This document shows positions 8,826 through 16,686 of a stretch of DNA of 64,000 nucleotides, piece after piece. The DNA is from Actinoplanes sp. KI2. GTDB lineage: Bacteria; Actinomycetota; Actinomycetes; Mycobacteriales; Micromonosporaceae. The first letter of the stretch is position 1. Every line of letters starts with the position of its first letter. The stretch covers positions 62,001-126,000 of the forward strand of contig NZ_JAOSZE010000022.1 in NCBI RefSeq assembly GCF_025630775.1, given 5' to 3'. The translations under genes were made by a program, and so were the position numbers. The notes beneath the pieces were generated by a model that made no database searches, was not told the origin of the DNA, and worked only from the letters and a program-made list of their open reading frames with translations.

Positions 8826-8838
8826 TACTTCAGAGTAG
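8825..8838. promoter_or_regulatory. Imperfect palindrome at the padR start
   Basis: CTACTT-CA-GAGTAG (5 of 6 arm pairs match) sits at the padR start codon, between the divergent padR and accA. It is a candidate autoregulatory site. The sequence differs from the exporter operator, so shared binding is not certain. Confidence 0.35.
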
Positions 8839-8857
8839 AACTGTCGGCCGTTGCCAC

Positions 8858-8872
8858 TAAGCTCAGGCCGTG
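8858..8872 (+). promoter_or_regulatory. Leaderless -10 box for accA
   Basis: TAAGCT (8858-8863), 6 nt, then GTG 8870. No Shine-Dalgarno sequence is present. Confidence 0.5.
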
Positions 8873-10618
8873 CGCAAGGTATTGATCGCGAACCGTGGCG
8901 AGATCGCCGTCCGGGTCATCCGGGCCTGCCAGGACGCCGGCCTCGCCAGCGTCGCCGTCTACGCCGACAGCGACCGCGACGGCCTGCCGGCCCGGCTCGC
9001 CGGCGAAGCGTACGCACTGGGTGGCGAGACCGCCGCCGAGACCTATCTGCGGATCGACAAGCTGCTCGACGTCGCGGCCCGCAGCGGCGCCGACGCGGTG
9101 CACCCGGGCTACGGCTTCCTCTCCGAGAACGCCGAGTTCGCCCAGGCCGTGCTCGACGCCGGGCTGATCTGGGTCGGCCCCACCCCGCAGGCGATCCGCG
9201 ACCTCGGCGACAAGGTCACCGCCCGGCACATCGCCCAGCGCGCGGGTGCCCCGCTGGTGGCGGGCACGGCCGAGCCGGTGGCCGACGCCGACGAGATCAT
9301 CGTCTTCGCCCGCGAGCACGGTCTGCCGGTGGCGATCAAGGCGGCGTTCGGCGGCGGCGGCCGGGGGCTCAAGGTGGCGCGCACCCTCGACGAGATCCCG
9401 GCGCTGTTCGAGAGTGCCACCCGCGAGGCGGTCGCGGCGTTCGGGCGCGGTGAGTGCTTCGTCGAGCGCTATCTCGACCGTCCCCGCCACGTCGAGGCGC
9501 AGGTCCTCGCCGACCTGCACGGCAACGTCGTGGTGGTCGGCACCCGAGACTGCTCGCTGCAGCGCCGTCACCAGAAACTGGTGGAGGAGGCGCCGGCCCC
9601 GTTCCTCACCGACGAGCAGCGCGCCCAGATCCACTCCAGCGCCAAGGCGATCTGCCGCGAGGCGGGCTACCACGGCGCCGGCACCGTGGAATACCTGGTC
9701 GGCCAGGACGGCACGATCTCGTTCCTCGAGGTCAACACCCGTCTGCAGGTCGAGCACCCGGTCAGCGAGGAAACGGCCGGCATCGACCTGGTCCGCGAGC
9801 AGTTCCGCATCGCCGACGGCGCGACGCTGGCCATCACCGAAGACCCGACCCCCCGCGGCCACGCGATCGAGTTCCGCATCAACGGCGAAGACCCTGGCCG
9901 CAACTTCCTGCCGGCGCCCGGCACGGTCACGTCGCTCACCTGGCCGCTCGGCCCCGGCGTGCGGGTCGACGCGGGCGTCGAGGCGGGCAGCGTGATCGGC
10001 GGCAACTTCGACTCCCTCCTCGCGAAAATCATCGTGGTGGGCGCGACCCGCGAGGAGGCGCTCGAGCGCTCCCGCCGCGTCCTCGACGAGACCGTGGTCG
10101 AGGGCATCGCCACCGTTCTGCCGTTCCACCGCGCGGTGGTGCGCGACGAGGCGTTCACGGCCGCGCCGTTCACCGTCCACACCCGATGGATCGAGACCGA
10201 ATGGGCCGCCGTCGTGCCGCCGTTCGTCGCGGCGGCGGCCGGCGCCGCGCCGGCCGAGCGCGAGACCGTCGTGGTCGAGGTGGGCGGGAAACGGCTCGAG
10301 GTGAGCCTGCCAAAGACCCTTTTCTCCGGTACGAGTTCAGCACCCGCCGCCCGGCCCAGTGCGCGTCGATCGGGTGGCGGTGCGACCGCGGCCGCGGCGA
10401 GCGGCGCGACCGCGCTGACCGCCCCGATGCAGGGCACGATCGTCAAGGTCGCGGTCTCCGACGGCGACGAGGTGCAGGAGGGCGACACCATCGTCGTGGT
10501 CGAGGCGATGAAGATGGAGCAGCCCCTGCAGGCGCACAAGCCGGGCACGGTCGCCGGCCTGTCCGTCGAGGTCGGCGCCACGGTCACGGCCGGCACGGTG
10601 ATCTGCACGATCGACTGA
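8870..10618 (+). CDS. accA: Acyl-CoA carboxylase alpha chain: biotin carboxylase plus BCCP
   Basis: 582 residues. Biotin carboxylase spans about 1-450: MRKVLIANRGEIA at the N-terminus, the ATP-grasp glycine loop AAFGGGGRGLKVA, and EVNTRLQVEHPVSE in the active site. A linker precedes the biotin carboxyl carrier domain (about 510-582), with the biotinylated Lys at 548 in EAMKMEQ. The enzyme carboxylates biotin with ATP and bicarbonate and passes the carboxyl to a separate beta subunit acting on acetyl- or propionyl-CoA for fatty and mycolic-type lipid synthesis. No beta subunit is in view. The downstream gap is a 17-bp tandem repeat. Confidence 0.95.
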   Translation: MRKVLIANRGEIAVRVIRACQDAGLASVAVYADSDRDGLPARLAGEAYALGGETAAETYLRIDKLLDVAARSGADAVHPGYGFLSENAEFAQAVLDAGLIWVGPTPQAIRDLGDKVTARHIAQRAGAPLVAGTAEPVADADEIIVFAREHGLPVAIKAAFGGGGRGLKVARTLDEIPALFESATREAVAAFGRGECFVERYLDRPRHVEAQVLADLHGNVVVVGTRDCSLQRRHQKLVEEAPAPFLTDEQRAQIHSSAKAICREAGYHGAGTVEYLVGQDGTISFLEVNTRLQVEHPVSEETAGIDLVREQFRIADGATLAITEDPTPRGHAIEFRINGEDPGRNFLPAPGTVTSLTWPLGPGVRVDAGVEAGSVIGGNFDSLLAKIIVVGATREEALERSRRVLDETVVEGIATVLPFHRAVVRDEAFTAAPFTVHTRWIETEWAAVVPPFVAAAAGAAPAERETVVVEVGGKRLEVSLPKTLFSGTSSAPAARPSARRSGGGATAAAASGATALTAPMQGTIVKVAVSDGDEVQEGDTIVVVEAMKMEQPLQAHKPGTVAGLSVEVGATVTAGTVICTID

Positions 10619-10625
10619 GCAAGCC

Positions 10626-10795
10626 GCCGCACCGAGCGGACCGCCGCACCGAGCCGCCCGCCGCACCGAGCCGCCCGCCGCACCGAGCGGACCGCCGCAC
10701 CGAGCCGTCCGCCGCATTGAACGGACTGCCGCACCGAGTGGGCCGCCACGCCCGGTGGGTCGCCACGCCGAGTGGGCCGCGCACTGAACCCGGCC
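10626..10795. repeat. 17-bp minisatellite, about 10 units
   Basis: Ten head-to-tail 17-bp units on the theme GCCGCACCGAGCSGMCC. Units 1-5 are nearly identical; units 6-10 are degenerate. It fills almost the whole gap between the convergent accA and tetR genes. Confidence 0.9.
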
Positions 10796-10802
10796 GCCAC
10801 GG

Positions 10803-11576
10803 CTATGACGCGTGCACCCAGGCGAGCTCGGTGAACAACTGCCGGGCTGCCTCGGCCGGGTCACCGTCGCTGTCCGGGAACGCGCCGGTCAGCCACAGCG
10901 TGGCAAAGCCGTGCGCCATCGACCAGCCGGCCCGGCCGGCGGTGCGCACCTCCGGCGGCGCGGTCTCGGCGGCGCCGGGTTTAGCGGGCCGAGCCGGTCG
11001 CACCACGCCGTCCGTCACGCTCACCACAGTGGACGTGGCACCACCGGCCGAAGCACCGCCAGCCGAGGCACCGCCATCCGAGGCGCCATCGGCCGGAGCA
11101 CCGCCGGCCGAGGCCGCCACGCCGCCGTCCGGAGCGGGCACACCGTCGGACGCGGCCGGCATGGCGTCGGGCAGGTCGAGGACGGCGGCGTAGAGCATGT
11201 CGGCTGCCCTCGCCCGAGCGGCCAGCAGGTCGGGATCGTCCCGGTGGTAGAGGTCGGTGCGGAACATGACCTCGAACATCGCCCGGCGGGTCACCGCGAA
11301 CCGGATGTAGGTGACGCCCATCTCGACGATGCTGTTGCTGGCCAGCCGGGACGTCGCCAGCGCCTTGGCCAGTTGCTCGAAACCCTCGATCGCGAACGCG
11401 GTGAGCAGCCCCGCCTTGTCTCTGAAGTGGTGGGTGGGCGCCGTGTGCGAGACCCCGGCCCGGCGGGCCAGGTCGCGCATGCTCAGCGTGGCCACGCCGT
11501 TCTCGGTGATCGCCTCCTCGACGGCTGCCAACAGGGCCCGGCGCAGATCGCCATGATGGTAGGTCGGTTTCGCCAT
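10803..11576 (-). CDS. TetR-family regulator with Ala/Gly/Ser repeat insert
   Basis: 257 residues from ATG 11576, which is 6 nt from a TACCAT box. The N-terminal HTH (KPTYHHGDLRRALL ... MRDLARRAGVSHTAPTHHFRDKAGLL) resembles regulators with a WHG-type C-terminal domain. The ligand domain is split by a low-complexity insert (about residues 140-185) rich in GGASAGGA and DGGAPADGA, encoded by short tandem repeats. It ends AEAARQLFTELAWVHAS. The insert is unlikely to be structural. The target genes are unknown; the nearest are the divergent upstream GNAT region and accA. Confidence 0.85.
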   Translation of the reverse strand: MAKPTYHHGDLRRALLAAVEEAITENGVATLSMRDLARRAGVSHTAPTHHFRDKAGLLTAFAIEGFEQLAKALATSRLASNSIVEMGVTYIRFAVTRRAMFEVMFRTDLYHRDDPDLLAARARAADMLYAAVLDLPDAMPAASDGVPAPDGGVAASAGGAPADGASDGGASAGGASAGGATSTVVSVTDGVVRPARPAKPGAAETAPPEVRTAGRAGWSMAHGFATLWLTGAFPDSDGDPAEAARQLFTELAWVHAS

Positions 11577-11588
11577 GGCCCGATGGTA
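11574..11588 (-). promoter_or_regulatory. Leaderless -10 box for tetR
   Basis: On the minus strand TACCAT (11588-11583), 6 nt, then ATG 11576. It supports the short start. Confidence 0.45.
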
Positions 11589-11606
11589 ACTAGCCACTGG
11601 CAAGAT

Positions 11607-12149
11607 TCAGGACGTGGGCAGCCAGAAGCGAAGTTTCTCGTCGAGCTGGTCGTGCAGCACGCCGCCGTTGCGCTCGATCGTGCGACGGGAGGCCACATTG
11701 TCGTCGTCGCAGGTGATGAGCACCCGCGACAGGCCCAGGGACGCCGCTATCGGGAGCGCGGCCGCGAGCATCGCCGTGGCGTGCCCCTGCCGGCGGGCCG
11801 ACGGGCGCACGTCGTACCCGATGTGGCCGTTTCGTTCGCCGACCCGGCCGGGCGCGAGCCGGTGCCGAATGCCCAGCCGGCCCAGGTACTCGTCGCCCTC
11901 GACCCACCACACCGACGTGGTGGGCACGAACAGCGCCGGGCGCGGCGCGTCCGCCGACTCCTGGGCCAGCAGGTCGCCGACGAAGCGGGCGAACTCCGCC
12001 TTGTCGTCCCAGGTAGCGCCGTAGACGCGGAGGTACATGCCCACGTTGGACTCGTCCGAGGGCAGGCCGCGCCCCTCCGCCCGGTGCTCCGCCATGGCAC
12101 GCAGGAACGAGGCTTGAAGCTCGACGGTGGGCGAGATCAGTGCGGGCAC
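11607..12149 (-). CDS. GNAT-family N-acetyltransferase
   Basis: 180 residues from GTG 12149. The acetyl-CoA-binding motif A is visible as GYDVRPSARRQGHATAMLAAAL, followed by ITCDDDNVASRRTIERNGGVL, the usual motif-B helix that reads a displaced neighbour residue. The start is set by TACGCT 7 nt upstream, just inside the end of the transglutaminase gene. The substrate is unknown; the family acetylates amino groups of small molecules, proteins or antibiotics. Confidence 0.85.
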   Translation of the reverse strand: MPALISPTVELQASFLRAMAEHRAEGRGLPSDESNVGMYLRVYGATWDDKAEFARFVGDLLAQESADAPRPALFVPTTSVWWVEGDEYLGRLGIRHRLAPGRVGERNGHIGYDVRPSARRQGHATAMLAAALPIAASLGLSRVLITCDDDNVASRRTIERNGGVLHDQLDEKLRFWLPTS

Positions 12150-12162
12150 GACGCTCAGCGTA
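12147..12162 (-). promoter_or_regulatory. Leaderless -10 box for the GNAT gene
   Basis: TACGCT (12162-12157, minus strand), 7 nt, GTG 12149. It overlaps the 3' end of the transglutaminase gene, so the GNAT gene can be transcribed on its own. Confidence 0.45.
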
Positions 12163-13018
12163 GGCGAGTGATGGTCACCTCGACGCCCTGTCCGGTGCTC
12201 TTCGGCCCGGCGTAGACCCCCTTGAGCGGCGGCACGTCCCCGTACTCGCGCCCGCGCCCGACCACGACGTGGCGCTCGCCGACCGGTACCCCGTTGGTCG
12301 GGTCGAAGGCCGTCCACCGGCCCACCCACCACTCCACCCAGGCGTGACTCTGCCCGACGAGGCTTTCCCCGATCGCGGCGGACGGCATCGGGTGCAGGTA
12401 GCCGGACACGTACCGGGCCGGCAGCCCCATCTCCCGCAGCATGCCCACGGTCAGGTGGCTGATGTCCTGGCAGACGCCCTTGCGCTGGGCCCACGCGTGC
12501 AGCGCGTCGCTCTGCACCCCGGTCGCGCCGGGCTGGTAGGTCACCTCACCGCGGACGAACTCGCAGACCGCGAGCGCGGCCAGGTACGGGGTGGCGTGCG
12601 AGCCCCTGATGTCCGCGACGATGCCGCGCAGCTCGTCGTCGAGCCCGGTGCGCGGGCTGGGCACGAGCAGCTCGTACCAGCGGTCGACCGCCTCGGGCAG
12701 CTCCAGGGCGTCCCAGCTCGGGCCCTCGCCGGCCGAGATCAGGTCGCCGGGCGGCAGCGTCTCCACCGTGGACGTCGCGGTCACGGTGAGCGCCTCGTGC
12801 CTGGCGTGCACATCGAACGCGGTGACGACGGTGCCCCAGTAGTCCTCGTACCGGTACGTGCGGGCCGGCGGCCACACCTCGACCCGGGCGTCGAGCACCG
12901 CCTGCCGGGCCTCGTTGCGGGGCCACATCCGAGCCTCGTTGTACGACGACGACACCGGCCCGGCGTAGTCGAAGCCGGTCCGGTGCTGAATGCGCAGCCG
13001 CCACGAATCCACCGTCAT
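12155..13018 (-). CDS. Transglutaminase-like protein with N-terminal beta region
   Basis: 287 residues from ATG 13018, which overlaps the alpha-E stop as ATGA. The N-terminal bacterial transglutaminase-like region (RLRIQHRTGFDYAGPV) is followed by the transglut_core domain with Cys in RKGVCQDISHL, His in GQSHAWVEWW and Asp in TAFDPTNG, a complete Cys-His-Asp triad. Such proteins occur with alpha-E and circularly permuted ATP-grasp proteins in a widespread three-gene set. A role in peptide ligation or amide chemistry is predicted for these sets but not proven. Confidence 0.9.
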   Translation of the reverse strand: MTVDSWRLRIQHRTGFDYAGPVSSSYNEARMWPRNEARQAVLDARVEVWPPARTYRYEDYWGTVVTAFDVHARHEALTVTATSTVETLPPGDLISAGEGPSWDALELPEAVDRWYELLVPSPRTGLDDELRGIVADIRGSHATPYLAALAVCEFVRGEVTYQPGATGVQSDALHAWAQRKGVCQDISHLTVGMLREMGLPARYVSGYLHPMPSAAIGESLVGQSHAWVEWWVGRWTAFDPTNGVPVGERHVVVGRGREYGDVPPLKGVYAGPKSTGQGVEVTITRLR

Positions 13019-13953
13019 GCGACCGCTCCCCGAACCCAGTTGACCGCCGAGGTCTGCCGGAAGTACCGCCGGGAGACCGCGTCGTTGACCTGCGAGCACG
13101 TCTTCTCCAGGCTGGCCAGCACCGCGGACATCTCACCGATCAGCTCGTCCGCGCCGCGGAACTCGAGGTTGGTGCGCGCCCGGCCGACGATCCGCTGCGC
13201 GTCGGTGGCCACGCCGGCCCGGCCCGGGTCGGGCTCCAGATCGGCGAGGCAGCCCTCGGCGGCCGACAGCGCGGCGAAGACCGAACGCGGGAACAGCCGG
13301 TCGAGCAGCAGGAACTCGGCGGCGTGGCGGTCGTCGAGCGCGCCCCGGTACGTACGCAGGAAGGTTTCCCAGGCCCCGCTGGAGCGCAACAGGGTCATCC
13401 AGGACGGAATGCTGCCGCCGGCCCGCTCGTGGGTGCGCAGCAGCCGCGCGGTCATGTCGACCCGCTCGACGCTGCGGCCGAGCACCAGGAACAGCCAGCC
13501 CTCGTCCCGGCTCATGGTGGCGTCGGTGAGCCCGGCCATCACCGCGCAGCGCTCGCGCACCCAGCGGAAGAACGCGTGCACGCCCTGCTGCTCGACCTGC
13601 CGGCGGGCGTTGGGCAGGCCGTTCCAGGTGGCGTTCAGGCACTCCCACATCTCCGAGGAGACCGTCTCGCGGGCGCCGCGCGCGTTCTCCCGGGCCGCGG
13701 CGAGCGCGCCGACCACCGAGGACGGGTTGTGGTCGTCGAGGCCGAGCAGCCCGATCACCTGGGCCGAGGTGAACGGGCCGTCGACGATCGGCATGCCCAT
13801 CACGGCCAGCAGCGAGCGGCAGGCCGAGTCCTCCTGCGTCCAGGGGTCGGCGAGGACCCGCTGCAGGTGCACGTCGAGGATGCGGGCGGTGTCCTCGGCG
13901 CGCTCGACATAGCGGCCGATCCAGTACAGGGACTCCGCGATGCGGCTCAGCAC
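13015..13953 (-). CDS. Alpha-E domain protein (DUF403)
   Basis: 312 residues, GTG start at 13953. It opens with MLSRIAESLYWIGRYVERAEDTARIL, the hallmark of alpha-E proteins, and is helical throughout. It overlaps the upstream ATP-grasp gene by 7 nt and the downstream transglutaminase by 4 nt, so the three are translationally coupled. Alpha-E proteins have no established enzymatic activity; linkage to ATP-grasp and transglutaminase genes suggests a shared peptide-modifying pathway. Confidence 0.9.
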   Translation of the reverse strand: MLSRIAESLYWIGRYVERAEDTARILDVHLQRVLADPWTQEDSACRSLLAVMGMPIVDGPFTSAQVIGLLGLDDHNPSSVVGALAAARENARGARETVSSEMWECLNATWNGLPNARRQVEQQGVHAFFRWVRERCAVMAGLTDATMSRDEGWLFLVLGRSVERVDMTARLLRTHERAGGSIPSWMTLLRSSGAWETFLRTYRGALDDRHAAEFLLLDRLFPRSVFAALSAAEGCLADLEPDPGRAGVATDAQRIVGRARTNLEFRGADELIGEMSAVLASLEKTCSQVNDAVSRRYFRQTSAVNWVRGAVA

Positions 13954-15521
13954 GACGATCTCCCCTGCTGCTGCTGTTGTTGTTGCTCCTCACTGCCCGA
14001 TGCGCCGGGGCCGAGATCGGGGCTGGCGGCCGGCGAGAGCGGCGCGCGCGTGATCGGCCGCGAGGGCACCTCGAACGGCACCATGTCGTCGTCCCCGGCG
14101 AGCACCCAGGTGTCCTTGGAACCGCCGCCCTGACTGGAGTTGACCACCAGCGCGCCCTCGGGCAGCGCGACCCGGGTGAGCCCGCCGGGCAGCACCCAGA
14201 TTTTCTCGCCGTCGTTCACCGCGAACGGCCGCAGGTCGACGTGCCGGCCGCGCAGCCGGCTGCCGACCAGCGTCGGCACCATGGAGAGCTTCACCTCGCG
14301 CTGGGCGATCCATCCGCGCGGGTTTTCCAAGACCTTTTCCCGTACGTCCGACAGCTCCCGTTCCGAGGCCTGCGACCCGATCACGATGCCCGCGCCGCCG
14401 GCCCCGTCCACGGGCTTGAGCACCAGCGAGTCCAGCCGGGGGAGCACCTCGTCCAGCACGCCCGGCTCGTCCAGCCGGTAGGTGTCCACGTTGGCGAGCA
14501 GCGGCTCCTCGTTCAGGTAGTAGCGGATCAGGTCCGGCACGTACGTGTAGAGCAGCTTGTCGTCCGCGACCCCGTTGCCCACCGCGTTCGCGATCGTCAC
14601 CCGCCCGGCCCGCGCCGCGTTCAGCAGGCCGGCCACCCCGATCACCGAGTCGGCCCGGAAGTGCACCGGATCGAGGAAGTCGTCGTCGATCCGCCGGTAG
14701 ATGACGTCCACCCGCTGCTCGCCGCCCGTGGTGCGCATCGCCACGTCGTTGCCCACGCAGACCAGGTCGCGCCCCTCGACCAGCTCGACCCCCATCTCCC
14801 GGGCGATCAGCGCGTGCTCGAAGTACGCCGAGTTGTAGACGCCCGGGCTGAGCACCACCACGGTCGGGTCGCTCACCCCGACCGGCGCGGCCGCTCGCAG
14901 CGCCCGCAGCAGCATCGCCGGGTAGCTGTCCACCGGCAGGATCCGGGTGGCCGCGAACACCTCGGGCAGCACCTGGGCCATCGCCCGCCGGTTCTCCATC
15001 ACGTAGCTCACCCCGGACGGGATGCGCACGTTGTCCTCGAGCACCCGGAACGTGCCCTGCTCGTCCCGGATCAGGTCGACGCCGGCCACGTGGATGCGGA
15101 CGCCGTTGGGCGGGTTGATCCCGGCCGCGGCCCGCAGGAAGTGGGCGCTGGTCGCGATGATCCGCCGGGGAACCACGCCGTCGGCGAGCACCTGGCCGGT
15201 CCCGTACACGTCGGCGAGGAACGCCTCGAGCGCCCGGATCCGCTGCGCCACGCCGAGCTCGACCGACCGCCACTCCGCCGCGGCGATGATGCGGGGCACG
15301 ATGTCCAGCGGGAACGGCCGCTCGACGCCCTTGAGCGCGAAGGTGATGCCCTGGTCAAGGAAGGCTCGGGCCAGCACCTCGGCGCGGGTGCCCAGCTCCG
15401 CGCTGGAGAGCGGCTGGAGCGTGGCGTGCAGCGCCTCGTAGCTCGCCCGGGGCATGCCCAGTTCGCTGAACATCTCGTCCCAGCCCGGGCCGAGGCGGTA
15501 CTCCTCGAAAAGATCCGCCAT
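13947..15521 (-). CDS. Circularly permuted ATP-grasp protein
   Basis: 524 residues. N-terminal FDE/EYRLGPGWDEMF region, GVERPFPLDIVPRII, then ATP-grasp motifs FRVLEDNVRIPSGVSYVMENR, VYRRIDDDFLDP and LVLKPVDGAGGAGIVIG. This is the DUF404/407 circularly permuted ATP-grasp family, predicted to form amide bonds by acyl-phosphate chemistry. It heads the three-gene operon. The extreme C-terminus is EEQQQQQQQGRSSC: seven Gln from a CAG/CAA run (13965-13985), which is unusual for this family and may vary between strains. Confidence 0.9.
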   Translation of the reverse strand: MADLFEEYRLGPGWDEMFSELGMPRASYEALHATLQPLSSAELGTRAEVLARAFLDQGITFALKGVERPFPLDIVPRIIAAAEWRSVELGVAQRIRALEAFLADVYGTGQVLADGVVPRRIIATSAHFLRAAAGINPPNGVRIHVAGVDLIRDEQGTFRVLEDNVRIPSGVSYVMENRRAMAQVLPEVFAATRILPVDSYPAMLLRALRAAAPVGVSDPTVVVLSPGVYNSAYFEHALIAREMGVELVEGRDLVCVGNDVAMRTTGGEQRVDVIYRRIDDDFLDPVHFRADSVIGVAGLLNAARAGRVTIANAVGNGVADDKLLYTYVPDLIRYYLNEEPLLANVDTYRLDEPGVLDEVLPRLDSLVLKPVDGAGGAGIVIGSQASERELSDVREKVLENPRGWIAQREVKLSMVPTLVGSRLRGRHVDLRPFAVNDGEKIWVLPGGLTRVALPEGALVVNSSQGGGSKDTWVLAGDDDMVPFEVPSRPITRAPLSPAASPDLGPGASGSEEQQQQQQQGRSSC

Positions 15522-15891
15522 GCGAGGACCCTACGCACGGCTCGTTTCGCTTGCGTAACACGGAAAATGCGCTCTTCAAGCGGGATTTACGGGTGGGCCG
15601 TCGGTACGGGACCTACCGACGGCCCATCGCCGAGACACCGAGAACGGGGGACCCGGCGTCTCCGGCAATCAAACGGTACGCCCGGGAGCGGCGAGCGAAA
15701 AACTCGCTCGGCGCGGGCGGGTGAAATCGGGGGAAATAACCGGCGCGGCTTCCCACCCATGATCGGGATCTCCCCGTGTTCGTTATCACCAAGGCAGGGG
15801 CCTGATCAGGGCGCATGCTGTAACACAGCACATTCTCAGCTACACCGATCGAGAATATGCCGAGCGCTGACGGGGGGAGGTGGCCAGTCCG
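15522..15891. other. 370-bp gene-free region with structured elements upstream of dedA
   Basis: No gene is supported. It contains a 13-bp perfect hairpin (15594-15606 with 15614-15626), a GGGGGACCC block at 15646-15654, a small hairpin with loop AAAAACT near 15690-15710, GGGTGAAATC at 15719-15728 and a TGCTGT-AAC-ACAGCA hairpin at 15816-15830. The strings at 15640-15730 resemble parts of actinobacterial ydaO (c-di-AMP) leaders on the plus strand, but the conserved 3' segment of that riboswitch is not recognisable. Treat it as a candidate structured leader only. Confidence 0.35.
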
Positions 15892-16686
15892 ATGACCGAA
15901 TTGTTGGCGATGATGGCCACCCCGCTCTGGGCCTACTTGGCGCTGTTCGGCTTCCTGACCGTCGACGCGATGATTCCGGTGGTGCCGACCCAGGCGATCA
16001 TGATCACCTCCGGGGCGCTCACCGTGTACGGCAACCTCAGCCTGCCGCTGGTGATCGCGGTCGGGGCCGCCGGCATGTTCGCCGGCGACACGATCGCCTT
16101 CCTGCTCGGCCGCTCCACCGGCCAGGTCGGCCGGGGCTGGCTGGCCGCCCTGCGCGCCCGCTGCGCCCCGAGACATGACGAGGCGCCCCGCGAGCGGTCC
16201 AAGACCCGCAAGGCCGCGGTCCGCTTCACCCGGGGGCTGCGCAAGCCGGGACCGCTGGTGCTACTGCTCTGCCGATTCGTTCCCGGCGGCCGGATGGCCG
16301 CCGGTTTTCACGCCGGCCGCACCGGTTACCCGATGAAGCTCTTCGTGCTCTACGACGCGGCCGCCGCGCTCTGCTGGGCGGGCTACGGCGGCCTGGTCGG
16401 TCACGTCGGCGGGACGGCCATCACCCAGTCGGCCTGGCGGCTGTTCGTGATCGCCGCCGCCGCGGCGCTGGTCTTCGGCACGGCCGGCTGGATCCTCGCC
16501 CTCTCCGGCGGCCGCAAGGAGATCGACGCCGAACTGGCCGTCGACGCTCACCTGGCCGCCGAGGCCGAGCTCGCGCTGGAGCTCGAGGTCGCCGAGGCGG
16601 TGGCCGAGGCCGACGTCATTGCAGCTCGTGCTGCATCAGCTGACGAGCAGCTTCCGCGATCGACCCGGACAGCGACGGGTAGATAG
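15892..16686 (+). CDS. DedA-family membrane protein
   Basis: 264 residues from ATG 15892; GGGGGAGG at 15873-15880 gives 11-nt spacing, better than for GTG 15880. It has four to five membrane helices with DedA features: a re-entrant region near VPTQAIMI, GDTIAFLLGRSTG, and LLLCRFVPGGRMAAGFHAGRTGYP. DedA proteins move lipid carriers such as undecaprenyl phosphate or phospholipids between leaflets and affect membrane energetics. The last 70 nt overlap the convergent lpdA. An Ala/Glu-rich coiled stretch (about 210-250) lies after the last helix. Confidence 0.88.
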   Translation: MTELLAMMATPLWAYLALFGFLTVDAMIPVVPTQAIMITSGALTVYGNLSLPLVIAVGAAGMFAGDTIAFLLGRSTGQVGRGWLAALRARCAPRHDEAPRERSKTRKAAVRFTRGLRKPGPLVLLLCRFVPGGRMAAGFHAGRTGYPMKLFVLYDAAAALCWAGYGGLVGHVGGTAITQSAWRLFVIAAAAALVFGTAGWILALSGGRKEIDAELAVDAHLAAEAELALELEVAEAVAEADVIAARAASADEQLPRSTRTATGR

